Shown here one piece after another: positions 28,662-36,933 of a stretch of DNA of 57,456 nucleotides (position 1 is the stretch's first letter; each line of letters begins with the position of its first letter). Position numbers and translations under genes: made by a program. The stretch is from Lysobacter sp. Root916 (GTDB lineage Bacteria > Pseudomonadota > Gammaproteobacteria > Xanthomonadales > Xanthomonadaceae), in contig NZ_LMJF01000014.1 of the NCBI RefSeq assembly GCF_001429785.1, positions 160,488-217,943 on the forward strand, written 5' to 3'. Below the pieces are notes generated by a model, which saw only the letters and a program-made list of their open reading frames with translations, had not been told where the DNA came from and made no database searches.

Positions 28662-29633
28662 ATGACCCTGCACCGCACCTCCGGCCATTGGCGGCTGGGC
28701 CTGTTGCTGACCCTGCTCACCGCGGCCTGCTGGGCGACCCTGCCGATCGCGCTGAAGATCGTGCTGGAGGCGCTGGACCCGATCACCCTGACCTGGTTCC
28801 GGTTCCTGGTCGCGGCCGGCGTGACCGGCGCCTGGCTGGGCCTGCGCGGGCGCCTGGGCGGTTACCGCGCCCTGGGCCGGCGCGGCTGGACCCTGCTGGC
28901 GGTGGCCGCGCTGATGCTGGTCGGCAACTACGTGCTGTACCTGTTGGGCGTGCAGTACACCTCGCCGGCCAACGCCCAACTGCTGATCCAGCTGGCGCCG
29001 CTGCTGATGACCCTGGGCGGGATCTGGGTGTTCGGCGAACGCTTCCGCGCCGCGCAATGGCTGGGCCTGGCCCTGCTGTTGATCGGGCTGAGCCTGTTCT
29101 TCCGCGACCAGCTGGTCCATGCCTGGGCCCAGGAAGCGGCCAGCGCAAGCGCGGCGCACAGCGGCGACTACCTGCTGGGCTCGGCCTTCGTGATCGCCGG
29201 CGCGGTGGTGTGGGCGGCCTACGCGCTGCTGCAGAAGCAGTTGCTGATGAAGTTGGGATCGATGCAGATCCTGCTCTTCATCTATGTCGCCGCCAGCGTG
29301 CTGCTGCTGCCGTTCGCGCGTCCGTCCGCGCTGTTGGCGCTGGACGGTTTCCACTGGGCGATGCTGGCCTACTGCGCGCTCAACACCGTCGGCGCTTACG
29401 GCGCCTTCGCCGAGGCGCTGGCGCACTGGGAAGCCTCGCGGGTGTCGGCGATCCTGGCGACCACGCCCTTGCTGTGCATCGTGGCGGTGACGGTGGTGCA
29501 CGCGTTCTGGCCGCAGATGCTGGCGCCGGAACGGATCTCGAGCCTGGGCTGGGTCGGCGCGGCCTTGGTGGTGGCCGGTTCGGCCGCGGTCAGCCTGCTC
29601 GGGCGGCGCGCGCCCACCAGCGAAAACGCATGA
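28662..29633 (+). CDS. EamA/DMT-family transporter
   Basis: This 323-residue protein has ten predicted membrane segments in two EamA repeats. Family segments ACWATLPIALK at the start of repeat one and SAFVIAGAVVWAAYALLQKQL at the start of repeat two are clear. Members of the drug/metabolite transporter superfamily export amino acids, purines or drugs across the inner membrane; the substrate is not known here. The ATG at 28662 starts directly before TM1. The dehydratase gene follows 54 bases later and may be co-transcribed. Confidence 0.92.
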   Translation: MTLHRTSGHWRLGLLLTLLTAACWATLPIALKIVLEALDPITLTWFRFLVAAGVTGAWLGLRGRLGGYRALGRRGWTLLAVAALMLVGNYVLYLLGVQYTSPANAQLLIQLAPLLMTLGGIWVFGERFRAAQWLGLALLLIGLSLFFRDQLVHAWAQEAASASAAHSGDYLLGSAFVIAGAVVWAAYALLQKQLLMKLGSMQILLFIYVAASVLLLPFARPSALLALDGFHWAMLAYCALNTVGAYGAFAEALAHWEASRVSAILATTPLLCIVAVTVVHAFWPQMLAPERISSLGWVGAALVVAGSAAVSLLGRRAPTSENA

Positions 29634-29687
29634 ACGCCGTCGCGCCGGCATGGAGCGCGGTGGCGCGGGTGCGCTAGTCTCGCGACG

Positions 29688-30683
29688 ATGAGCGAACTTC
29701 CCCCGAACGACCCCTCCGCGCCCGCCACCGACCTGCCCGGTTTCCGCGACGTGCTGGCCGCGGCCGCGCGCATCGCCCCGCATGCGCACACCACGCCGGT
29801 GCTGCGCTCGCGTTCGATCGACGCCCTGGCCGGCTGCGAGCTCTACTTCAAGGCCGAGCACCTGCAGCGCATCGGCGCCTTCAAGTTCCGCGGCGCCTGC
29901 AATGCGGTGTGGTCCTTGTCCGAGGCCGAAGCCGCGCACGGCGTGGTCACCCATTCCTCCGGCAATCATGGCGCCGCGCTGGCGCTGGCCGCGCGCACCC
30001 GCGGCATCGCCTGCCACGTGGTCGTGCCCGAGGGCGCGGTGGCGGCCAAGCTGGCCGCGATCGAAGCCTACGGCGCCACCTTGCACCGTTGCGCGCCGAG
30101 CATCGACGCGCGCGAGGCCAAGTGCGCGCAGGTGCAGGCCGAGACCGGCGCCGAGCTGGTCCATCCCTACACCGACGCGCGCGTGATCGCCGGCCAAGGC
30201 ACGGCCGCTTTGGAATTGTTGGCGGCGACGCCCGCGCTGGACGCCTTGATCGCGCCGGTCGGCGGCGGCGGCCTGGCCAGCGGCACCGCGATCGCGAGCG
30301 CGGCGGTGTCGCCGGCCACGCGCCTGTTCGTGGCCGAACCGGCCGGCGCCGCCGAGACCCACGCTTCGCTGCAAGCGGGTAAACGTATTACGCAGTTCGT
30401 ACCGGACACGATTTGCGACGGATTGAGAGGCACGTTGGGCGCGCCTAATTTCGCGCTTTTGCAGCGCTATGCTGTCGAGGCCCTGGTGGTCGACGACGCC
30501 GACACCGTGGCCGCGATGCGCCTGTTCCTGCAACGCGCAAAACAAGTGCTGGAACCCTCCGCTGCGGTCGCAATAGCCGCGGTATTCGCTAATCGTTCGC
30601 TTTTCGCCGGAAAAAAAGTCGGCGTGATCCTGTCCGGCGGCAACGTCGATGCGGATGCGTTGGCGACTTTGTTCGCGCGCTGA
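29688..30683 (+). CDS. PLP-dependent threonine/serine dehydratase
   Basis: This 331-residue fold-type II PLP enzyme has the Schiff-base Lys in GAFKFRGACNA, the substrate-binding loop THSSGNHGAALALAA, and the PLP phosphate loop VGGGGLASGTAIA. This profile is that of catabolic threonine/serine dehydratases and serine racemases; it lacks the C-terminal ACT regulatory domain of the biosynthetic IlvA, so it is probably a catabolic or broad-specificity enzyme, cytosolic. The ATG at 29688 is used. The last third is less GC-biased than its neighbours (30370-30620). Confidence 0.92.
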   Translation: MSELPPNDPSAPATDLPGFRDVLAAAARIAPHAHTTPVLRSRSIDALAGCELYFKAEHLQRIGAFKFRGACNAVWSLSEAEAAHGVVTHSSGNHGAALALAARTRGIACHVVVPEGAVAAKLAAIEAYGATLHRCAPSIDAREAKCAQVQAETGAELVHPYTDARVIAGQGTAALELLAATPALDALIAPVGGGGLASGTAIASAAVSPATRLFVAEPAGAAETHASLQAGKRITQFVPDTICDGLRGTLGAPNFALLQRYAVEALVVDDADTVAAMRLFLQRAKQVLEPSAAVAIAAVFANRSLFAGKKVGVILSGGNVDADALATLFAR

Positions 30684-30884
30684 ATACATCGGCGGTGGAA
30701 GCCGCCGCATCGACGGCGATGCGACGTGTTTTATTTGTGACACCTCTATCATTTTTTTGCGCATGCCACTGGCACGCTGAGCTACGCAGCGCACCCCACG
30801 GCGTTGATTCACTTACGCCGGTGCGCGACGAGATCCGACCATTTCGTTCAAGCACTGAACAACGTTTAGCCGAAGGGGTGGCTG

Positions 30885-31673
30885 ATGGTGGATGTCGAGT
30901 TTCGGGTGGTCGCAGACCGCCGCGACGGGCTGTTGCTGGCCCTGGGCCAGACCGTGATCGCGGCGGGGTTCACCCTGTTGCGTCAGCGCATGGTCAACAG
31001 CGAGGAAGGCGTGGTGCTGACCATGGTGGTGCGCGGCCCGGAGAACGGGCTGCTGATGCTCGAAGAGCGTCTGGGCACCCATCACCTGGTCAATAGTTTC
31101 GAAGCCTCGCCGGTCGACGCCAGCGTCGCCAATACCGTCAGCGCGCCTGCGCCCGCACCGGCCGCGCCCAAGGCCAACGGCGGAGCGACGCTCAAGCCCG
31201 CGACCGCGTCCGACGAGGCCGCCACCGCGATGGACACGCGCCGGGTCGAATCTCTGCTGCCGCAGCTGGCGCGCGACTACCCCAACATCTTCATCCAGCT
31301 GTTGGCGCTGGAACACGACCTGCCGCCGTCGCAGCGCGAGGCGACGCTGCGTTACATCGGCCAGCGCGTGGGCACATGGGTCTACAAGCGCGACTACTCC
31401 CTGGGCGGCCACCTCGCCCTGGCCGACGCGGTGCGCCACATCGCCCTGCCGGCGATGCGCCAGTTGGTCCAGGCCGAACTCCACGAGGACACCCTGCGGG
31501 TCAAGAACAGTCCCTTCTGCCATCGCGGCGAACACGGCGCTTCCTGCCATTTCCTGCGCGGCATGCTCGGCGGCCTGCTCGGCGGACCCCACGGCACCGA
31601 AGGGGTGCGCGTCGTCGAAAGCCATTGTCGCAACACCGGCGCGGAGACTTGCTGCTTCGAGTTCCACGCCTGA
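30885..31673 (+). CDS. V4R-like cysteine-motif protein with N-terminal ACT-like region
   Basis: This 262-residue protein has three parts. Residues 1-75 resemble a small ACT-like regulatory fold. Residues 76-115 form an Ala/Pro-rich linker. The C-terminal part resembles a V4R (4-vinyl reductase type) domain, with FCHRGEHGASCHF and the closing ESHCRNTGAETCCFEF, a pattern typical of V4R domains that bind small molecules or metal. No membrane segment is seen. It is followed after 29 bases by the MHYT membrane protein and probably forms a two-gene unit with it. Function is inferred from the fold only; I cannot name the ligand. The ATG at 30885 lacks a strong ribosome-binding site. Confidence 0.72.
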   Translation: MVDVEFRVVADRRDGLLLALGQTVIAAGFTLLRQRMVNSEEGVVLTMVVRGPENGLLMLEERLGTHHLVNSFEASPVDASVANTVSAPAPAPAAPKANGGATLKPATASDEAATAMDTRRVESLLPQLARDYPNIFIQLLALEHDLPPSQREATLRYIGQRVGTWVYKRDYSLGGHLALADAVRHIALPAMRQLVQAELHEDTLRVKNSPFCHRGEHGASCHFLRGMLGGLLGGPHGTEGVRVVESHCRNTGAETCCFEFHA

Positions 31674-31702
31674 GTCAGGCCAACCACCACGGGGGACTAC
31701 CA

Positions 31703-32452
31703 ATGCCGCACGATCACGCCATTCAATGCATCCACGACCCGCTGCTGGTCGTGCTTTCTTACCTGGTTTCGGTGCTGGGCTCGTTCACCGCCCTGCAGCT
31801 CGCGATCGCGATCCCGGCCGCGCGCGGCGCGGCGCGCTGGCGCGCGATCTTCGCCGCCGGCGCGGCGATGGGCGGCGGCGCGATCTGGGCGATGCACTTC
31901 ATCGCCATGCTGGCCTGCCAGATGCAGATCCCGGTGACCTACGACCTCACCATCACCATCGCCTCGGCGGTGATCGCGATCCTCTCGTGCATGGCCGGCC
32001 TGGCGATCGCCAGCGCGGGCGTGTTCGGCTGGGGCAAGCTGGTGATCGCCGGCGTGTTCATGGGCCTGGGTGTGACCGGCATGCACTACAGCGGCATGGC
32101 GGCGATGCGCATGCCGGCCGACATCCACTACGACGGCACCCTGGTGTCGGCCTCGGCGGCGATCGCGATCGTGGCCTCGATCGTGGCCCTGTGGCTGGCC
32201 TTCAACCTGCGCGGCTGGCTGCAGATGCTGGGCAGCGCGCTGGTGATGGGCGTGGCGGTGTGCGGCATGCACTACACCGGCATGCTCGCGGCCAGCTTCG
32301 CGCCCAATCAGGCCGGCGCGGCCGCGCTGGCCGGCGGCATCAGCGGCGCCAATCTGGGCATGGGCATCTTCGCCGTGACCACCCTGCTGCTGGCCACGGT
32401 GCTGACCCTGAGCATGCTGCGCCAGCGTCAGCGCGCGATGGTGCAGATCTGA
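31703..32452 (+). CDS. Stand-alone MHYT-domain membrane sensor protein
   Basis: The 249-residue protein has seven hydrophobic segments and three MHYT-type motifs: MHFIAM, MHYSGM and MHYTGM, each preceded by a small-residue-rich membrane stretch. MHYT domains are thought to bind copper and sense oxygen, CO or NO. Most MHYT proteins carry GGDEF/EAL or kinase domains; this one ends after the membrane domain (short RQRQRAMVQI tail), so output must come from a partner. The V4R-like gene just upstream is the obvious candidate. A strong terminator follows. The ATG at 31703 lies immediately before the family sequence. Confidence 0.88.
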   Translation: MPHDHAIQCIHDPLLVVLSYLVSVLGSFTALQLAIAIPAARGAARWRAIFAAGAAMGGGAIWAMHFIAMLACQMQIPVTYDLTITIASAVIAILSCMAGLAIASAGVFGWGKLVIAGVFMGLGVTGMHYSGMAAMRMPADIHYDGTLVSASAAIAIVASIVALWLAFNLRGWLQMLGSALVMGVAVCGMHYTGMLAASFAPNQAGAAALAGGISGANLGMGIFAVTTLLLATVLTLSMLRQRQRAMVQI

Positions 32453-32477
32453 CCGCACCTTCCGTAACGCGGTAGCG

Positions 32478-32509
32478 CGAAGGGCCCGCCGATGCGGGCC
32501 CTTCGTTTT
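32478..32509 (+). terminator. Rho-independent terminator after the MHYT gene
   Basis: Arms CGAAGGGCCCGC (32478-32489) and GCGGGCCCTTCG (32494-32505) form a perfect 12-base stem with loop CGAT, followed by TTTT. It ends the V4R-MHYT transcript. Confidence 0.85.
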
Positions 32510-32617
32510 GGCGCATGCGGCGCGGGCGCGCTCGCGTTTTTCGACCGCGCTCACGCGGCCTGAGCGCGACGCCGGTATCATCGCCGCGTCCCGCATACCG
32601 ATGCAGCCAGGCCCCCG

Positions 32618-33043
32618 ATGAAGATAGACGGTACCCGCAGCCACGACCGTGCCACCGAGGTGGTGTTGGCCTATTACGCCGCCTTCAACCGCGGCGATTG
32701 GGACGGCATGCTCGTCCTGCTGTCCGACGACGTCGCCCACGACCTCAACCAGGGCCCGCGCGAAAACGGGCGCGCCGCATTCGCTCAGTTCCTGCAGCGC
32801 ATGCAGGCCAGCTACCGCGAGCAGCTGCACGACATCGTGGTGCTGGTCTCGCCCGACGGCAGCCGCGCGGCGGCCGAGTACGTGGTCCACGGTCAGTACC
32901 TGGCCAGCGACGCCGGCCTGCCGGAAGCGCGCGGGCAGAAATACGTGCTGCCCGGCGGCGCGTTCTTCGAGCTGCGCGACGGCCGCATCCAGCGCGTGAG
33001 CAACTACTACAACCTGCAGGACTGGATCGCCCAGGTCAGCTGA
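32618..33043 (+). CDS. SnoaL-like/ketosteroid-isomerase-type protein
   Basis: This 141-residue protein has the SnoaL-like alpha+beta cone fold layout: VVLAYYAAFNRGDWDGMLVLLSDDVAHDLNQG, then GRAAFAQFLQRM and the last strand with GRIQRVSNYYNLQDWIAQV. Catalytic residues typical of true ketosteroid isomerases are not evident, so it may be a binding or catalytic member of the broader NTF2-like superfamily. No signal peptide is visible. The ATG at 32618 starts at the first strand. It stands alone upstream of the glycosyltransferase gene. Confidence 0.82.
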   Translation: MKIDGTRSHDRATEVVLAYYAAFNRGDWDGMLVLLSDDVAHDLNQGPRENGRAAFAQFLQRMQASYREQLHDIVVLVSPDGSRAAAEYVVHGQYLASDAGLPEARGQKYVLPGGAFFELRDGRIQRVSNYYNLQDWIAQVS

Positions 33044-33146
33044 GCGCGGCCGCGGCGCAACCGCCGCGCATCGGCGCGGCGACGCGACCGACGCGTAACA
33101 TCCGCTCCGCTAGGCTGTCGCGGCGCCCGACCGCCGCACGGCCCCG

Positions 33147-34670
33147 ATGCTCAGACTCCCGCGTACGCCCGCCTACTGGATCGCCGCGCTGGCCTTGGCG
33201 CTGGCGCTGTGCTTTCTGGGCAGTCGCGGCATCTGGGACCCCGACGAAGGCCGCTACACCAACGTCGCCCTGAACATGCTCGACACCGGCGACTGGATCA
33301 ATCCGCGCCGCAGTCATGAAGTCGCGCATTGGACCAAGCCGCCGCTGACCTACTGGGCGATCGCGTCCAGCGTGGCGGTGTTCGGCCATCACACCTGGGC
33401 GGCGCGGCTGCCGGCGGCGCTGGCCTATCTGCTCAGCGTGTGGCTGGCCTGGCGCGTCGCGCGCCGGCTCGCGCCGGGCGCGCAGGCGCAGGCCGCGACG
33501 ATCTACGCGACCCTGCCGTTCACCGTCGGCGCTTCGCAGCTGATCACCACCGATTACCTGTTGTCGGCCTGCACCGGGTTGGCGATGTGGGCCTATGTGG
33601 AGGCGCGCTTCGGGCCGGCGCAGGCCGAAGCCGCGCGCGAACGCCTGCGCGCGCGCGGCTGGATCGCCTTGATGTGGATCGGCTTCGCGCTGGGCTTCCT
33701 GTGCAAGGGCCCGCCGGCGCTGCTCCTGCTGCTGCCGATCCTGGCTTTCAATCTGCTCGCGCCGGGCGGGTATCGGATCCTGCAGTGGTCGGGCCTGGCG
33801 CTGTTCGTGCTGCTGGCGCTGCCCTGGTACGCGGCGGTGATCGCCAATCATCCGGGCCTGTTCAAGTACTTCATCGGCGACGAGGTGGTGAACCGCGTCA
33901 CCACCAACGAATTCGGCCGCCACGGCGAGTGGTACGGCTGGCTGGAGATCTACCTGCCCACGCTGCTGCTGGGCACCCTGCCGTGGACGCCGGCGCTGTG
34001 GCGCTGGGCGCGCGCGCTGCCCGCGCGGGCCGGGCGTTGGCGCGATCGCGCCGCGCGCCTGAGCGAGGCGCCGGCGCTGCTGCTGGCCTTGTGGCTGTGG
34101 CTGCCGCTGCTGGTGTTCTGCCTGGCGCAGTCGCGCATGCCGCTGTACCTGCTGCCGCTGTTCCTGCCGTTGGCGGTGATCGCGGCGCGGCAGCGCCAGG
34201 ACGAAGGCCGCGGCCTGCCGACCTGGCCATGGCTGGCGGCACTGGTCGCGGTGCTGCTGGCGCTCAAGCTGGCCACGGTCTATTGGCCCACCCACAAGGA
34301 CGCGTCGGCCTGGGCCGAGGCGATCCGCACGCGCGCGCCCGGTCCGGTGCGCGAGGTGGTGTTCGTCGAAGACATGGCGCGCTACGGCCTGCACCTGCAT
34401 CTGGATGCCGAGATCGAGAAGGTCTCGCTGGAGCCGGCGCCGGGCGCACGCTTCAATCCCGAGTTCGACGAATCGCTGGCGCAGGAGCTGGCCGAGCACG
34501 AGCCCGGTACGGTCTGGGTCTGCAAACAAACGATGTGGCCGCGGTTGCGCGCGCGCGTGGCCACGCTCGGCTATCGCGCGAGCGCGCTGGGCGCGCCCTT
34601 CGAGCGCCGGGTGATCTTCCAGGTCGAGTTCGCGCCGCGTCTGGCGCGGCCGGGCGACGCGATGCGCTGA
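33147..34670 (+). CDS. ArnT-like family 39 glycosyltransferase
   Basis: This 507-residue polytopic membrane protein matches the ArnT/GT83-GT39 transferases that use polyprenyl-phosphate sugars on the periplasmic face. The first large loop carries GIWDPDEGRYTNVALNMLDTGDW with the catalytic-type DE and the following WTKPPLTYWAIA, then about ten membrane segments and a short C-terminal soluble domain. The sugar and acceptor cannot be assigned; ArnT itself moves aminoarabinose to lipid A. The last part (AALVAVLLALKL to the end) is soluble. The gene stands alone and converges with the EamA gene at its 3' end. Confidence 0.87.
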   Translation: MLRLPRTPAYWIAALALALALCFLGSRGIWDPDEGRYTNVALNMLDTGDWINPRRSHEVAHWTKPPLTYWAIASSVAVFGHHTWAARLPAALAYLLSVWLAWRVARRLAPGAQAQAATIYATLPFTVGASQLITTDYLLSACTGLAMWAYVEARFGPAQAEAARERLRARGWIALMWIGFALGFLCKGPPALLLLLPILAFNLLAPGGYRILQWSGLALFVLLALPWYAAVIANHPGLFKYFIGDEVVNRVTTNEFGRHGEWYGWLEIYLPTLLLGTLPWTPALWRWARALPARAGRWRDRAARLSEAPALLLALWLWLPLLVFCLAQSRMPLYLLPLFLPLAVIAARQRQDEGRGLPTWPWLAALVAVLLALKLATVYWPTHKDASAWAEAIRTRAPGPVREVVFVEDMARYGLHLHLDAEIEKVSLEPAPGARFNPEFDESLAQELAEHEPGTVWVCKQTMWPRLRARVATLGYRASALGAPFERRVIFQVEFAPRLARPGDAMR

Positions 34671-34676
34671 CCCGGC

Positions 34677-35669
34677 TCAGGCGCCGCGGTCGCTGCGCAT
34701 TTCCTTGGTGCGGTGATCGTCGCCGGCCGCCGCGCGCGCCGCGACCAGGCTGAAAGCGACGATGCCGACCACCACGATGGCCGCGCCGAGCAGGCTACGC
34801 CCCTGCGGCCAGGCTTCGCCCAGCCAGAGCGCGCCGATCAGGGTCGCGAACAAAATCTCCGCCGCCTGCATCGCCTCGGCCGCGGCCAATGCGGTCGGGT
34901 CGTTGCGGACCATGCCGGTGGCCTGGAAGAACAGCACGGTCGCGATCACGCCTGCACCCAGCGCCACGCCGCCGGCCAGCCACAGTTGCCCGGCCGAAGG
35001 CACGCCGGCCTGCGCGAAGGCGTACACCGCGACCGCGATCCACAGCGGCTGGCTGGCCAGGGTCATGCCGAACACGCGCTGGGTCGCGTTCAATTCGGTC
35101 CCGCTGCGCTCCAGATGCAATAGCAGGCCGCGGTTGCCCAGCGGATAGGCGAAGGCCGATACCGCCACGCAGATCAGCGCGATCCAGCCTTCGCGATCCA
35201 GCTGGCCGCCGCCGTGTCCGAGCTGCAGCAGCAACACGCCGGCCACCACCACCGCACCGGCCAACAGCGCCGGCAACGGAATCCGCGCGCGCGCATCGCG
35301 GTACAGGAACGGCGCGCACAACATGCCGGCGATCACGGTGAGCTGAAAGGTGCCCGCGACCAGCCACGAGGGCCCGCTTGCCGCGGCCCAGCTCAGGCAC
35401 ACGTAGAACAGCACGAAGCCGATGCCGCTCCACAGCAACCACGGCCACGGATGCGCGCGGATCGCACGCCACACCGGCGCCGCGCCGCCCTGCACCGGCA
35501 TCACCAGCAACAGCAGCGGCAGGGTGATCAGGTAGCGCAGCGACGCCGTCCATGCCCAATGCCCGCCGCCGACCGCGGCGGCGCGGTTGAGCACGTAGGT
35601 GCAAGTGAAGAACAACGCCGAGGCGAGCGCGATCGCGACCGCGGCCAGGGCGAGACGACGTGGGGTCAT
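34677..35669 (-). CDS. EamA/multidrug-type DMT transporter at end of the bio operon
   Basis: This 330-residue protein has ten hydrophobic segments of the drug/metabolite transporter superfamily, closer to the multidrug-resistance-efflux branch (PF13536-type: FFTCTYVLNRAAAVGGGHWAWTASLRYLITLPLLLL). It is the last gene of the seven-gene minus-strand operon. Its ATG overlaps the HEPN gene's stop by four bases (ATGA), so translation is coupled. A role in moving biotin or a precursor would be speculation; the family moves many small molecules. The six bases between its stop and the convergent glycosyltransferase's stop leave little room for terminators. Confidence 0.88.
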   Translation of the reverse strand: MTPRRLALAAVAIALASALFFTCTYVLNRAAAVGGGHWAWTASLRYLITLPLLLLVMPVQGGAAPVWRAIRAHPWPWLLWSGIGFVLFYVCLSWAAASGPSWLVAGTFQLTVIAGMLCAPFLYRDARARIPLPALLAGAVVVAGVLLLQLGHGGGQLDREGWIALICVAVSAFAYPLGNRGLLLHLERSGTELNATQRVFGMTLASQPLWIAVAVYAFAQAGVPSAGQLWLAGGVALGAGVIATVLFFQATGMVRNDPTALAAAEAMQAAEILFATLIGALWLGEAWPQGRSLLGAAIVVVGIVAFSLVAARAAAGDDHRTKEMRSDRGA

Positions 35670-36931
35670 GGCGGCGCTCCAGGCGCGTACGCGTCGGGGT
35701 AGCGACGCAGGCAGTCGAGGACGATGGCTTCGATATCGCGCTCGGGTTCGGTATCGAAATGACGCAGGTAATCGGGATAGCGCGGCCACTCGTGCACGTT
35801 GCGCGAGCCGCCATGCACCAGCTCGTTGCGCAGCTCGAACAGCCAGGCGGCCCGGTCCGCCGCCGCAGGCAGCGCCGACACCCGGCGCACGCCCTCGACG
35901 ATGCTGTCCTCGACCCGGCCGCGCACGCCGAACAGCGCGTCCAGGGCGATGAAGTAATGCAGGTAGTAGGCGATGTCGTCCGAGCCCATGGCCAGGTTGA
36001 CGAAGCACAGCGCGTTGCCGAGCCGTTGCGCCGCGTCCGCCGACAAGGCCGCGCGCGCGAGGTTCCAGGCGCGCAGGCGCGGCGCCAGCAAGGCGACCTC
36101 GTTCTCGTCGCCGTAGCAGGGATAGACCCGACCCAGGCCGGACAGCTCGTAACCGCTGCGCAGCGGGCCGTCCTGCAGCAGCAGACAGTGTTCCTGCGCC
36201 ACCTGGGCGACGCGATGACGGCGGCGGTCTTCGCTCCAGAACGCGTACACCGCGGCCATCGCCTGTTGCGCATCGCGCTTGTAGCGCTGGCGCACGCCTT
36301 CCTTGCTGCCTTGGTACTCGCCGACCAGCCAGGCATGGAACAGGCCTTCGCGAAAGCCGATCGCGCTGCCGGTCAGGTGACCGGTCAGCGGGCTCCAATT
36401 CGCGAGTACGCGGCCGCCGTTCAACGAACGCCAATAGCTTTCGTCGTCGGGCCGCACGATGCGCAGGTTCGCGAATCCCAGATCGACGCTCGCGCCGACG
36501 ATCCGGTACAAAGGATGGATCGCGACCCAGCGGCCGCTGTCGCCCAGCAGCTGCGCCTCCATCGCGGCGTGCAGTGTATCGACCGCGTCGGCTTCGGCGA
36601 CGGCCAGACGATCGAACAAGGAGCCCGCGGGTGCGGTGAGCACGCCTTCGAACACGCCCGGATCCAGGCAGCGTTCCTGCAGGGTGCGCTGGATCAGCTC
36701 GACGACGTGCATCAATTCGTGATGGCCGCGCTCGGCGCGTTCCAGATAGCTCGCGGCCAGCAGTTTGACGCTACGTTCGGCGCGCGGCGTGCGCCACCAG
36801 GTGACCGTCAGGCTAGGCGCGAACGGATGCAGATCGACCGCGATGAAGCTGGTCTTGCGCCCGCCCTCGGGCTGGCTGCCCAAGCGGATCTCGCGCAGCA
36901 GCGACAGCCAGCCGGCGCGCAGCGCGCGCAT
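35666..36931 (-). CDS. ApeA-like HEPN domain protein inside the biotin operon
   Basis: This 421-residue protein is not a known biotin enzyme. Its C-terminal third reads like an ApeA-type HEPN domain: the helix YLHYFIALDALFGVRGRVED is followed by a helix ending in the catalytic-type motif RNELVH (residues 368-373), matching Rx4-6H of HEPN RNases, then GG. The N-terminal 250 residues show no clear family to me. The ATG at 36931 starts two bases after the bioC stop, and its own stop overlaps the next ATG, so it is translated as part of the operon. HEPN proteins often cleave RNA in toxin, phage-defence or RNA-processing roles; activity here is untested. Confidence 0.72.
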   Translation of the reverse strand: MRALRAGWLSLLREIRLGSQPEGGRKTSFIAVDLHPFAPSLTVTWWRTPRAERSVKLLAASYLERAERGHHELMHVVELIQRTLQERCLDPGVFEGVLTAPAGSLFDRLAVAEADAVDTLHAAMEAQLLGDSGRWVAIHPLYRIVGASVDLGFANLRIVRPDDESYWRSLNGGRVLANWSPLTGHLTGSAIGFREGLFHAWLVGEYQGSKEGVRQRYKRDAQQAMAAVYAFWSEDRRRHRVAQVAQEHCLLLQDGPLRSGYELSGLGRVYPCYGDENEVALLAPRLRAWNLARAALSADAAQRLGNALCFVNLAMGSDDIAYYLHYFIALDALFGVRGRVEDSIVEGVRRVSALPAAADRAAWLFELRNELVHGGSRNVHEWPRYPDYLRHFDTEPERDIEAIVLDCLRRYPDAYAPGAPP

Positions 36932-36933
36932 GC

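Noticed and set aside
30735-30752. TGTGACACCTCTATCA as a CRP/Clp site
   Set aside because: Only eight of ten consensus bases match and the second half-site is poor, far from any start codon; left out of the feature list.
30769-30785. TGGCACGCTGAGC as a sigma-54 promoter
   Set aside because: The GC pair is two bases too close to the GG, so the -24/-12 geometry fails.
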